Below, piece by piece: positions 16,859 to 25,471 of a stretch of 64,000 nucleotides of DNA. The notes below the pieces were generated by a model. It was not told where the DNA came from. It worked only from the letters and a program-made list of their open reading frames with translations, and searched no databases. Each line of letters begins with the position of its first letter. Positions within the stretch are counted from its first letter, which is position 1. Made by a program: the position numbers and the translations under genes. This stretch comes from Hydrogenovibrio halophilus DSM 15072. GTDB lineage: Bacteria > Pseudomonadota > Gammaproteobacteria > Thiomicrospirales > Thiomicrospiraceae. The stretch lies in the NCBI RefSeq assembly GCF_000384235.1, contig NZ_KB913033.1:1309164-1373163 (forward strand), given 5' to 3'.

Positions 16859-18148
16859 ATGATGAAGCGCTGGATGGGCATTTTGCTGTTGTGGGCATTG
16901 GGGACGACGTTGGCCCTGGCCGAATCCTCGCGGGTTCAGTGGATCATGCTGGAAGGCAGCATCAACCCCGGCTCGGAGTCGTTTCTGCAGGAAGCACTGG
17001 GGACTGCGCAGAATGACGCGTTTGATGTGAGTGTGATTCAACTCAATACGCCCGGGGGATTGAGTACCTCAATGCGCGACATGGTGCAGAGCATTGCCAA
17101 CGCCGATCGGCCGGTTGTGGTATGGGTCGGTCCCAGTGGAGCCCGGGCCACCAGTGCCGGCACCTTTCTGGTGTATGCCAGTCATTTGGCGGCGATGGCA
17201 CCGGGCACGCATTTGGGATCGGCCACGCCGGTGTCTCTGGGCGAGGGAGAAACCCCTTCGGCCAAACAAACCAAAGCGATGGAAGACGCGGCGGCGCTGA
17301 TTCGGGGGCTGGCCGAGCAGCGTGGGCGCAATGCCGACTGGGCCGAAAAAGCCATCACCGACGGCGTCAGTCTGACCGCCGAGCAGGCGCTTGAAAAGGG
17401 CGTGGTTGAATTGGCCGCCGCGTCACGCGCGCAACTGCTGCAAACACTGGATGGGCAAACGCTGGAGGTGAACGGTCGCAGCGTGACCCTGCACACCGCT
17501 CAGGCCCAGGTGGTTGAGCGTACCCCGGATTGGCAGGAGCAGTTTCTGAGTGTGATCACGCATCCGAATGTGGTGTATGTGCTGTTATTGATCGGATTTT
17601 ATGGTCTGGTCTTTGAATTTCTGAATCCGGGGGTGGTGTTTTCCGGTGTCATCGGCGCGGTGGCGCTGGTGTTGGCGTTGTATGGTCTGAACTGGCTGCC
17701 GGTCAATTGGGCGGGGTTGTTGTTGATCGCATTGGGACTGGCGTTTATGGTGGCCGAAGCCTATCAGCCCAGTTTTGGCCTGCTGGGATTGGGCGGTGTG
17801 GCCTCGCTGGCGACCGGTTCCGTGTTGTTGCTGGACATTCAGGCGCCCGGCTATGGCATTGATGGCTCCCTGATCGCGGCCATGACCCTGCTTTCGCTTT
17901 TGCTGGTGGTGGGCGTGGCCTGGATGGCGGCCAAAGCCTATCAGCGCCAGCAGGTGTCAGGCAAGGAAGGTCTGCTGGGGGACACCGTGGTCGCATTGGA
18001 AGATTTTGAACAGGCTGGTTCGGTACTGGCGCAAGGCGAGCATTGGCAGGCGCAATCCGATTCGCCGGTCAAAAAAGGCCAAAAACTGAACGTGACCGGG
18101 CTGGATGGGTTAGTGTTAAAGGTGACAACGCAGGCCCGAAACAAATAG
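16859..18148 (+). CDS. nfeD: NfeD-family membrane-bound serine protease (long form)
   Basis: The 429-residue product starts with a signal peptide (MKRWMGILLLWALGTTLALA), continues with a ClpP/SppA-like protease domain (VIQLNTPGGLSTSMRDMVQ, GARATSAGTFLVYASHLAAMAPGTHLGSATPV with the catalytic Ser in the ATSAGT segment, and the Lys in KAITDGVSLTAEQALEKGVV), then four or five membrane helices and a C-terminal soluble OB-fold domain (GLLGDTVVALEDFEQAGSVLAQGEHW). Long NfeD proteins are encoded next to stomatin-type proteins and are thought to act on membrane-associated substrates with them. The slipin gene follows after 29 bp. Confidence 0.92.
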   Translation: MMKRWMGILLLWALGTTLALAESSRVQWIMLEGSINPGSESFLQEALGTAQNDAFDVSVIQLNTPGGLSTSMRDMVQSIANADRPVVVWVGPSGARATSAGTFLVYASHLAAMAPGTHLGSATPVSLGEGETPSAKQTKAMEDAAALIRGLAEQRGRNADWAEKAITDGVSLTAEQALEKGVVELAAASRAQLLQTLDGQTLEVNGRSVTLHTAQAQVVERTPDWQEQFLSVITHPNVVYVLLLIGFYGLVFEFLNPGVVFSGVIGAVALVLALYGLNWLPVNWAGLLLIALGLAFMVAEAYQPSFGLLGLGGVASLATGSVLLLDIQAPGYGIDGSLIAAMTLLSLLLVVGVAWMAAKAYQRQQVSGKEGLLGDTVVALEDFEQAGSVLAQGEHWQAQSDSPVKKGQKLNVTGLDGLVLKVTTQARNK

Positions 18149-18177
18149 GCTTTGAACAGAGTCAATGAGGAGGCGAT

Positions 18178-18924
18178 ATGTTGGATTACGGTTGGATTGC
18201 ATTGATTGTGCTGGTGGTGCTGTTTTTGGCCAGCGCGATTCGGATTCTGCGCGAGTATGAGCGTGGGGTGATTTTCATGCTGGGGCGGTTCTACAAAGTC
18301 AAAGGCCCCGGGTTGATTCTGTTGATTCCAGTGATTCAACAGATGGAAAAAGTGGACCTGCGCACCGTGGTGATGGATGTGCCCAGTCAGGATGTGATTT
18401 CCCGTGACAACGTGTCGGTGCATGTGAATGCCGTGGTGTATTTTCGGGTGATTGACCCGGAAAAAGCGATCATTCAGGTCGAGTTTTTTCACGATGCGAT
18501 CAGTCAGTTGGCGCAGACCACCTTGCGTTCGGTGTTGGGTCAGCATGAGTTGGATGAAATGCTGTCCGAGCGCGAACGGCTCAATGCCGACATTCAGGCA
18601 TCGCTGGATCAACAGACCGATGCCTGGGGGATCAAGGTCAGCAATGTGGAAATCAAGCATGTGGACTTGGACGAGAGCATGATCCGCGCGATTGCCAAGC
18701 AGGCCGAAGCCGAGCGTTCCCGCCGGGCCAAGGTGATTCATGCCGAGGGCGAAATGCAGGCCTCGCAAAAACTGCTGGAAGCGGCTGAAATTCTGTCGCA
18801 ACAGCCGCAGGCATTGCAGTTGCGTTATATGCAAACGCTGACCGAAATCGCCAATGACCGCTCCAACACCATCGTGTTTCCGCTGGACATGATGGAAAAC
18901 CTGATCAGGCAGTTTAAATCCTGA
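18178..18924 (+). CDS. Slipin (stomatin/SPFH family)
   Basis: The 248-residue product has one N-terminal membrane helix ([16 protein letters not shown]) and an SPFH domain: [67 protein letters not shown] coiled-coil tail rich in Ala and Glu ([36 protein letters not shown]) follows. It forms membrane-bound oligomers that organise lipid or protein domains. It is the partner of the long NfeD encoded just upstream, a conserved pair in bacteria and archaea. Confidence 0.94.
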   Translation: MLDYGWIALIVLVVLFLASAIRILREYERGVIFMLGRFYKVKGPGLILLIPVIQQMEKVDLRTVVMDVPSQDVISRDNVSVHVNAVVYFRVIDPEKAIIQVEFFHDAISQLAQTTLRSVLGQHELDEMLSERERLNADIQASLDQQTDAWGIKVSNVEIKHVDLDESMIRAIAKQAEAERSRRAKVIHAEGEMQASQKLLEAAEILSQQPQALQLRYMQTLTEIANDRSNTIVFPLDMMENLIRQFKS

Positions 18925-18948
18925 TGGGTCTGCGTTGATGCGATTTTG

Positions 18949-18960
18949 ACCAGGCCTGGT
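18949..18960. repeat. ACCAGGCCTGGT palindrome copy 7 (upstream of mtfA)
   Basis: Exact core with flanks GATTTTG and AAAAAAGG, intergenic. It ends 9 bp before the chosen ATG of mtfA, so it would lie in the 5' untranslated region or ribosome-binding zone. No other Shine-Dalgarno sequence is apparent than AAAAAAGG at its edge. Confidence 0.9.
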
Positions 18961-18969
18961 AAAAAAGGC

Positions 18970-19770
18970 ATGTTTTCAAATCCGTGGCGGGCGTGGCGTC
19001 ATTGGCGGCGTCAGCGTTTTCTGCGCCGTTATGCGATCGGGCACAGTCTGTGGGCGCAGATCATGCGTTTGCCAATGTTTGTCGGCTTGGATGCGGTCGA
19101 GCGGGCCCGATTACGGGAACTGGCCAGTGTGTTTGTGCACGACAAGGTATGGCATCCCAAAGAAACGCTGGTTCTGACCGACTGGCACCGGGCCTTGATT
19201 GCGGCCCAGGCCTGTTTGCCGGGGCTGAACCTGGACGAGAAACGATTGCAGGGCTGGCGCGACATCATTCTTTATCCGGCGCCTTTCTGGGCCGAACACG
19301 AACAGGTGGACGAAGCCGGTGTGGTCACGGCTGAGCGGGCTGTGCTGGATGGCGAGGCCTGGCTGGACGGTCCTCTGGTGCTGGAATGGCAGACGCTTGA
19401 GCACGAAGCGCAACGCCGTCATCCGCACCGAAGCGTGGTGATTCATGAAATGGCCCACAAACTGGACATGGGCAATGGTCGCGCCAATGGCATGCCGCCT
19501 TTGCACCCGGACCAATCCCGCCCGGAATGGACCGAGACGTTTTCACGCGCGTTTGAGAATTTGCAGACACGGGTCGAACACGGCGCCCGGCATCTGTCCC
19601 TGGATGCCTATGCGGCCACAAACCCCGCTGAATTTTTTGCCGTGGCCAGTGAGTTCTTTTTCTGCCAACCGCACGCGTTGCATCAGCACGAACCCGCCGT
19701 TTACGCGCAGTTAAGCGCGTTTTATCGTCAGGACCCCCGTCAACGACTGCCCCACCCAGTGTCATTTTGA
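18970..19770 (+). CDS. mtfA: MtfA-type zinc-dependent peptidase
   Basis: The 266-residue product has the MtfA (DUF980) layout: ARLRELASVFVHDKVWHP near the N-terminus, and the gluzincin motif VIHEMAHKLDMGNGRANGMP near residue 157, with the two His ligands and the catalytic Glu in HEMAH; a later Glu in NPAEFFAVASEFFF would complete the metal site. In E. coli MtfA sequesters the glucose-PTS repressor Mlc and has aminopeptidase activity. I use the ATG at 18970; a TTG 24 bases upstream would put the dispersed palindrome inside the coding sequence as TRPG. Probably on the nfeD-slipin transcript, 45 bp downstream. Confidence 0.88.
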   Translation: MFSNPWRAWRHWRRQRFLRRYAIGHSLWAQIMRLPMFVGLDAVERARLRELASVFVHDKVWHPKETLVLTDWHRALIAAQACLPGLNLDEKRLQGWRDIILYPAPFWAEHEQVDEAGVVTAERAVLDGEAWLDGPLVLEWQTLEHEAQRRHPHRSVVIHEMAHKLDMGNGRANGMPPLHPDQSRPEWTETFSRAFENLQTRVEHGARHLSLDAYAATNPAEFFAVASEFFFCQPHALHQHEPAVYAQLSAFYRQDPRQRLPHPVSF

Positions 19771-19814
19771 CCTTTCTTGCGTTTGCGCAAGTTTCTCCCA
19801 AAAAAAGACTTGTA

Positions 19815-19833
19815 AATGCCAATAATTAGCATT
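19815..19833 (+). promoter_or_regulatory. Fur box upstream of the Fe3+ ABC transporter
   Basis: AATGCCAATAATTAGCATT matches the classic 19-bp Fur box AATGATAATNATTATCATT at all but three defined positions. It is centred in a longer perfect 9-bp inverted repeat (TGTAAATGC...GCATTTACA, 19811-19837). It lies about 90 bp before the binding-protein start, in an AT-rich promoter region, so iron repression of the operon is expected. Confidence 0.8.
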
Positions 19834-19918
19834 TACAATGTTTTTCATTGTTCGATTTGGCGCATGAGGCATTGGTCTTGTGCTGGTTGAGACAGTGAAA
19901 ATACGACAGGAGATAGCC

Positions 19919-20947
19919 ATGAGATTTTCACGCACGGTCACAATGTTGTTGGGGGTGGCGTTGGCCTGGCCGCTGAATATGGCCACCGCGTCCGCGGAAG
20001 AAGTCAACGTCTATTCGGCGCGCAAGGAGCAGTTGATCAAGCCGTTGCTGGAGGAGTTCAGCCGGGCAACCGGGATCGAAGTCAACCTGATCACTTCCAA
20101 AGCCGATGCGTTGCTCAAGCGTCTGGAGACCGAAGGCGAGAATACCCCGGCGGACGTGCTGATTACCACCGATGCCGGACGTTTGCACCGGGCGAAACAG
20201 GCAGGCGTGTTGCAGCCAGCCATCACCGAAGCTTTGCAAAAGCAAGTACCGGCCAACTTGCAGGACAAGGATCATTACTGGTTGGGGCTGACCACGCGGG
20301 CACGTGTGATTGTGTACGCCGAGGACCGGGTGGGCCCTTCTGAATTGAGTACCTATGAAGCCCTGGCCGATGACAAATGGCGCAATCGCATTTGCATTCG
20401 CTCGTCCAATAACATTTACAACCAGTCACTGGTGGCGTCGATGATCGCGCACAAGGGGGCGGAAGCCACGGAAGAATGGGCCAAAGGCCTGGTGAAGAAC
20501 TTTGCGCGCAAACCCGCCGGGGGCGACCGCGATCAGGTCAAGGCGGTGGCAGCCGGACAATGCGACATTGCCGTGGTCAATACCTACTATCTGGGTCAGA
20601 TGATTCACAGTTCCGACCCGGCCCAAAGAGAGGCGGCGGCTCAGATCGACATTTTCTGGCCCAATCAGGATGACCGTGGCGCACACGTGAATGTGAGCGG
20701 CATTGCCATTACCAAAGCGGCGGACAACAAAGCCAATGCACTGAAACTGGTCGATTTCATGTTGTCGCCTGAAGCCCAGGCCTGGTATGCCGAAGTCAAT
20801 CATGAATACCCGGCTGTTGAAGGGGTCGCATGGAGCGACACTCTGAAAGACTGGGGTCAGTTCGAGTCCGATGCCTTGAACCTGAGCCGTCTGGGCGAAC
20901 TCAATACTCAGGCGCTGCAGATCATGGACCGGGCCGGATGGCGCTGA
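19919..20947 (+). CDS. fbpA: Fe3+ ABC transporter periplasmic binding protein
   Basis: The 342-residue precursor starts MRFSRTVTMLLGVALAWPLNMATASA, a signal peptide cut before EEVNVYSARKEQLIKPLLEEF. The mature part has the FbpA/FutA pattern: NTYYLGQM, with the paired Tyr that ligate ferric iron, and GVLQPAITEALQKQVPANLQDKDHYWLGLTTRARVIVY. The start at 19919 has AGGAG upstream and gives a proper signal peptide; the frame is open further back. It captures Fe3+ in the periplasm for the permease and ATPase that follow. A one-mismatch dispersed palindrome (20775) encodes AQAWYAE near the C-terminus. Confidence 0.94.
   Translation: MRFSRTVTMLLGVALAWPLNMATASAEEVNVYSARKEQLIKPLLEEFSRATGIEVNLITSKADALLKRLETEGENTPADVLITTDAGRLHRAKQAGVLQPAITEALQKQVPANLQDKDHYWLGLTTRARVIVYAEDRVGPSELSTYEALADDKWRNRICIRSSNNIYNQSLVASMIAHKGAEATEEWAKGLVKNFARKPAGGDRDQVKAVAAGQCDIAVVNTYYLGQMIHSSDPAQREAAAQIDIFWPNQDDRGAHVNVSGIAITKAADNKANALKLVDFMLSPEAQAWYAEVNHEYPAVEGVAWSDTLKDWGQFESDALNLSRLGELNTQALQIMDRAGWR
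20775..20786. repeat. Palindrome variant CCCAGGCCTGGT (inside fbpA)
   Basis: One mismatch from the core; read as Ala-Gln-Ala-Trp. In this context PEAQAWYA is also a common binding-protein motif, so it may be coincidental. Confidence 0.5.
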
Positions 20948-20968
20948 TCGAATGAGTCATTTCTGACC

Positions 20969-22603
20969 ATGCGTCATTTCCTGCGCTTGAATCGCTGGGG
21001 TTGGCTGACCCTGGCGCTGGTGATTTTGATGAGCACCCCTCTGTGGGTGCTTTTCAGTTTTGTGTTTGAGCCCACAAATGCCAATTGGACGCATTTGTCT
21101 GAGACCCTGTTGCCGCAATATGTGGGCAATTCCATCTGGCTGATGCTGGGGGTGGGCTTCGGTACGTTGCTGCTGGGTGTGCCCACGGCCTGGTTTGTCA
21201 GTCAGTACGAATTTCGCGGGCGTCAGGTGTTGCAATGGGCGTTGTTGTTGCCCATGGCCATGCCCGCTTATATCATTGCCTATACCTATACCGGCCTGTT
21301 GGCGTTCGAAGGTCCGGTGCAAACCGGTCTGCGCGAATTTGTGCCCTTGGAAGTGATGCGGGCGTTTTTTCCGGAAATACGCTCGCTCGGCGGGGCGATT
21401 GTGATGTTTTCGCTGGTGCTTTACCCTTATGTGTACCTGCTCAGCCGTGCAGCCTTTGCCAATCACAGTCAGCAGGCGATGGACGCCAGCCGTCTGTTGG
21501 GGGCGGGGCCGGTGCGCAGCTTTTTTCAGGTGGCTTTGCCCATGGCACGTCCGGCGATCATTGCCGGGCTGACGCTGGCGCTGATGGAAACGCTGGCCGA
21601 TTTTGGCACGGTGGAGCATTTTGGCGTCGCCGCCTTTACCACCGGGATTTACCGCACCTGGACCGGGTTTGGCGATACCGTGACCACCGCGCATCTGTCA
21701 TTGCTGTTGCTGGCCTTTGTGCTGACGCTGATGGCGGTGGAGCTCTGGTCACGGCGTCAGGCCCGTTACTTTTCCTTGTCGACCCCAAAGTCGGCGGCGC
21801 ATCTGCCGCGTCTGCAGGGCAAGTCGGCCTGGATGGCTCTGGGCTGGTGTGCGTTACCGGTGGTGTTCGGGTTTCTGGTGCCGGCGGGGCAATTGCTTTA
21901 TTGGGCCGTGACCACGGCCGAAACCCGACTCAACGCCGAGTTTGCCCAGTTGGTCTGGAACAGTTTCTACCTGGCGCTGATTGCCGGTCTGGTGGTGGTG
22001 GCGCTGGCGACCTGGATGGCGTACGCCAAACGCCTGTTTGCGCATCCGCTGGTAAGGGGCACGGTGCGGGTGGCCATGCTGGGTTATGCGGTGCCTGGAA
22101 CGGTGCTGGCGGTGGCGGTGATGATTCCGTTTGCCTGGATGGACCATCGCATCAATGACTGGATGCAGGCCCAGTTTGGTCTGTCGGTTGGGCTGTTGCT
22201 TTCGGGCACGTTGTTTGCCCTGGTGTTTGCCTATGCGTTCCGCTTTCTCTCGGTGGCGCTGCAAACCATGGATGCGGGACTCAGCCGGGTCAAACCCAGC
22301 ATGGACGAATCGGCGCGCATGCTCGGTGCCGGTTCGGTGGAAATTCTGGGACGGATTCACTTGCCGCTATTGCGCACCAGTTTGCTGACCGCTTTTATTC
22401 TGGTGTTTGTCGAGGTCTTGAAAGAATTGCCCATGACCCTGATACTGCGCCCCTTTGATTTTAATACGCTGGCGGTCCGTGCCTATGAAATGGCCGCGGA
22501 CGAACGTCTGGCCGATGCCGGACTGCCAGCACTTTTGATTGTGATCACCGGGATCATTCCGGTGGTGTACCTCAGTCGCTTGATTGGAAAATCCCATGCA
22601 TGA
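20969..22603 (+). CDS. fbpB: Fe3+ ABC transporter permease (fused two-domain form)
   Basis: The 544-residue membrane protein contains two tandem permease domains of six or so helices each. The EAA loops are visible as AMDASRLLGAGPVRSFFQVALPMARPAIIAG (first half) and SMDESARMLGAGSVEILGRIHLPLLRTSLL (second half), which contact the ATPase. This fused arrangement is characteristic of FbpB/SfuB ferric transporters. It starts 21 bp after fbpA and its stop overlaps the ATPase start, so fbpABC is a single operon under the Fur box. Confidence 0.94.
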   Translation: MRHFLRLNRWGWLTLALVILMSTPLWVLFSFVFEPTNANWTHLSETLLPQYVGNSIWLMLGVGFGTLLLGVPTAWFVSQYEFRGRQVLQWALLLPMAMPAYIIAYTYTGLLAFEGPVQTGLREFVPLEVMRAFFPEIRSLGGAIVMFSLVLYPYVYLLSRAAFANHSQQAMDASRLLGAGPVRSFFQVALPMARPAIIAGLTLALMETLADFGTVEHFGVAAFTTGIYRTWTGFGDTVTTAHLSLLLLAFVLTLMAVELWSRRQARYFSLSTPKSAAHLPRLQGKSAWMALGWCALPVVFGFLVPAGQLLYWAVTTAETRLNAEFAQLVWNSFYLALIAGLVVVALATWMAYAKRLFAHPLVRGTVRVAMLGYAVPGTVLAVAVMIPFAWMDHRINDWMQAQFGLSVGLLLSGTLFALVFAYAFRFLSVALQTMDAGLSRVKPSMDESARMLGAGSVEILGRIHLPLLRTSLLTAFILVFVEVLKELPMTLILRPFDFNTLAVRAYEMAADERLADAGLPALLIVITGIIPVVYLSRLIGKSHA

Positions 22604-23687
22604 ACTGATGATTTCTCAGCTGTCGGTCGCCCACGGTGACGACAAGGTTCTGAAAGATGTGAATCTGCGCATCGATCCGGGCCAGATCGGCTGTCTGCTG
22701 GGCCCCAGTGGTTGCGGCAAAACCACACTCTTGCGCAGCATCGCCGGATTGCAATCGGTGCAAAGCGGTTCGGTGACGCTGGAGGGCGAAGAACTGACCC
22801 GCCCAGGTTTTCAGAAACCGCCGGAAAAACGTCACATCGGCATGGTGTTTCAGGATTTCGCTCTGTTCCCGCACCTGAGCGTGGCCGACAATGTGGCTTA
22901 TGGCCTGCGTGATCTGAAAGGAAATCAACGCAACCAGAGAGTGCAGGAACTGTTGGCTTTGGTCGGGCTGCCGGACAGTGGCCGGCGTTATCCGCATCAG
23001 CTTTCCGGTGGGCAACAGCAACGGGTGGCACTGGCTCGGGCGCTGGCCCCCAAACCCGCTGTGCTGCTGTTGGACGAACCCTTTTCCGGTCTGGACGTGG
23101 AGTTGCGGGAATCCCTGGCGCGCGAAGTGCGCCACATTCTCAAATCAGAGGGCATGACCGCGCTGATGGTCACTCACAACCAGAACGAAGCCTTTGCCAT
23201 GGCCGATCGGGTCGGGGTGATGCAGGAGGGACGTCTGCTGCAATGGGACACGCCCTATAATCTATACCACGAACCGCATCATGCCTTCATTGCCGACTTC
23301 ATCGGTCAAGGCGTTCTGATTACCGGCTCGGTCTGTGACTGTCATCTGGTCCACACCGAGCTGGGTCTGCTCAAGGCGCATCTGCCGCTGGGGTCCCAAC
23401 CGGGAGAAGCCGTGTCGGTGCTGGTGCGTCCGGACGACATCCTGCACGACGACGACAGTGACTGGCAGTTGGAAGTGGTCAATCGAGCCTTTCGCGGCTC
23501 GCATTTTCTCTACACTTTGAAATTGCCCAATGAAGAACTGGTGCTGTGCATGAGTCAATCGCATCACGATCACCCCATCGGCACCAAAATCGGCATTCGT
23601 CTGGAAATGGATCATGCGGTGGTGTTTCACCATCAGCGCAATTTCGAAAACGAGGTGGTGCAGGACCTGACTCTGGTAGATCCGTAG
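22596..23687 (+). CDS. fbpC: Fe3+ ABC transporter ATP-binding protein
   Basis: The 363-residue ATPase shows Walker A GPSGCGKTTLLRSIAG, Q-loop GMVFQDFALFPHLSV, ABC signature LSGGQQQRVALARAL, Walker B VLLLDEPFSGLD and the switch His in MVTHNQNEAFAMADRVGVM. A C-terminal TOBE-like regulatory domain of about 120 residues follows (SVLVRPDDILHDDDSDWQLEVVNRAFRGSHFLYTL). It powers ferric uptake. The ATG at 22596 overlaps the permease stop; an ATG four codons upstream is also possible. It ends one base from the convergent acetolactate synthase-type gene. Confidence 0.94.
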   Translation: MHELMISQLSVAHGDDKVLKDVNLRIDPGQIGCLLGPSGCGKTTLLRSIAGLQSVQSGSVTLEGEELTRPGFQKPPEKRHIGMVFQDFALFPHLSVADNVAYGLRDLKGNQRNQRVQELLALVGLPDSGRRYPHQLSGGQQQRVALARALAPKPAVLLLDEPFSGLDVELRESLAREVRHILKSEGMTALMVTHNQNEAFAMADRVGVMQEGRLLQWDTPYNLYHEPHHAFIADFIGQGVLITGSVCDCHLVHTELGLLKAHLPLGSQPGEAVSVLVRPDDILHDDDSDWQLEVVNRAFRGSHFLYTLKLPNEELVLCMSQSHHDHPIGTKIGIRLEMDHAVVFHHQRNFENEVVQDLTLVDP

Positions 23688-23688
23688 T

Positions 23689-25380
23689 CTATTTGCCTTC
23701 CTGCATCGCCTGCCAGGCAGCCTGGCTCTGCTCTTTGATTTCGTGATTCAAAATACGGTCGTTGTCGCTGTAATCGACCGGCACTTCGATCAGGTGGACG
23801 CCACCGGCTTCATAGCAAGCGTCAATGCGTGACTGCAATTCTTCTGCGGTGCTGATGCGATGGCCGTGTGCGCCATAGCTTTGCGCGTATTCAACAAAGT
23901 TGGCATTGCCCACATCCAGCCCGAAGTCGTCAAAGCCCATGTTGGCCTGTTTCCATTTGATCATGCCAAAGGCGTTGTCGTTCAGCACAATTACCACCAG
24001 ATCCAGTTTCAGGCGCACGGCGGTTTCCATTTCCTGAGAATTCATCATAAAGCCGCCATCGCCGCATATGGCCATGACTTTGCGGTCCGGATGCACCAGT
24101 TTGGCGGCAATCGCCGAAGGCAGCCCGGCGCCCATGGAGGCCAAGGCGTTGTCGAGCAGCACGGTGTTGTGGTGATAGGCCAGATAGTTGCGGGCAAACC
24201 AGATTTTGTAGACGCCATTGTCGAGGGCGATCATGCCGGTGTCGGGCATGTAGCCGCGGATGTCGGCGACCACTCGCTGGGGCAGCATGGGAAAACGGTC
24301 GTCGTCGGCGTGTTTGACGATGTCTTTGTCGATGTAGCGTTTGGCTTGCATAAAGCAGTCAAAATCCCAGTGCATCTGGCGTTCGATCCGTTCTTTGATC
24401 TGGTAGATGGCATTGCCGATGTCGCCGACCACTTCGGCCTGAGGGAAGTAAACCGGATCGATTTCGGCATTGGTAAAGTTGATGTGAATCACTTTGGCAC
24501 CGCCGTGCTGCATGAAAAATGGCGGTTTTTCGATCACGTCATGGCCCACATTGATGATCAGATCGGTATCGCGCAGCGCGCAGTGCACGAAATCGTGATC
24601 AGACAGAGCGGCACAGCCCAGATACAGGTGATGGCGCTCATCGACCACGCCTTTGCCCATCTGGGTGGTGAAAAACGGAATCCCGGTTTTGTCGATGAAC
24701 TGACGCAGCATCTTGCCGGCGGTTTTGCGGTTGGCCCCGGCTCCGATCAGAATTAAGGGGCGTTTGGCTTTTTCGATCATTTGCACGGCGGTGCGTACGG
24801 CTTTTTCCTCGGCCAGCGGGCGGCGGTGCAGGCCCTGCTCAATCACCTGGGAATCGGTGATTTCGGCGGCGATGTCTTCCGGCAGCTCCATGTGTGTGGC
24901 GCCGGGGCGTTCGGTCATGGCAGAACGAAAGGCTTCCCGCACGCGTGAGGGAATGTTGTAGCCACTGTGAATCTGGCAGGTGTATTTGGTGATCGGATGC
25001 ATCATGTCAACCACATCGATGATCTGAAACTGTCCCTGTTTGCTGGTTTTGATCGGCTTTTGCCCAGTGATCATCACCATCGGCATGCCGCCGAGTTGGG
25101 CATAGGCCGCGGCCGTGACCAGATTGGTGGCTCCCGGTCCCAGGGTCGACAGGCACACGCCGGCCATGCCGGTCAAACGCCCATAGGTCGCCGCCATAAA
25201 GCCTGCGGCCTGTTCGTGTCGGGTCAGGACCAGCTTGATTGAGGAATCTTTCAGGGAGTTGAGCAGGTCCAGATTTTCTTCACCGGGAATGCCAAAGATG
25301 TATTCAACGCCTTCGGCTTCCAGCGCTTGCACAAACAGGTCGGAGGCTTTTTGCAGAGCAGGGTGACTGGGCGATGACAT
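23689..25380 (-). CDS. Acetolactate synthase-type thiamine-diphosphate enzyme (large subunit-like)
   Basis: The 563-residue product has the three-domain ThDP layout: FGIPGEENLDLLNSL and RHEQAAGFMAATYGRLTG with the catalytic Glu, the central FAD/Rossmann-like domain (RPLILIGAGANRKTAG), and AICGDGGFMMNSQEMETAVRLKLDLVVIVLNDNAFG, the ThDP/Mg motif. It condenses two pyruvates to acetolactate, or uses a related 2-oxo acid. No small regulatory subunit gene is adjacent, so it may be a stand-alone or catabolic type. I start it at 25380, where AGGAG precedes the ATG; the frame runs open for 84 codons upstream with no conservation. Convergent with fbpC. Confidence 0.85.
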   Translation of the reverse strand: MSSPSHPALQKASDLFVQALEAEGVEYIFGIPGEENLDLLNSLKDSSIKLVLTRHEQAAGFMAATYGRLTGMAGVCLSTLGPGATNLVTAAAYAQLGGMPMVMITGQKPIKTSKQGQFQIIDVVDMMHPITKYTCQIHSGYNIPSRVREAFRSAMTERPGATHMELPEDIAAEITDSQVIEQGLHRRPLAEEKAVRTAVQMIEKAKRPLILIGAGANRKTAGKMLRQFIDKTGIPFFTTQMGKGVVDERHHLYLGCAALSDHDFVHCALRDTDLIINVGHDVIEKPPFFMQHGGAKVIHINFTNAEIDPVYFPQAEVVGDIGNAIYQIKERIERQMHWDFDCFMQAKRYIDKDIVKHADDDRFPMLPQRVVADIRGYMPDTGMIALDNGVYKIWFARNYLAYHHNTVLLDNALASMGAGLPSAIAAKLVHPDRKVMAICGDGGFMMNSQEMETAVRLKLDLVVIVLNDNAFGMIKWKQANMGFDDFGLDVGNANFVEYAQSYGAHGHRISTAEELQSRIDACYEAGGVHLIEVPVDYSDNDRILNHEIKEQSQAAWQAMQEGK

Positions 25381-25471
25381 GAGGGCTCCTTGAAACGGTT
25401 TTTGAGCATTCGTTAAATTACAATAAAATCCTAACAGGTTTGGCTGGCGTCTGCCATTCAAAGGACGCTCT

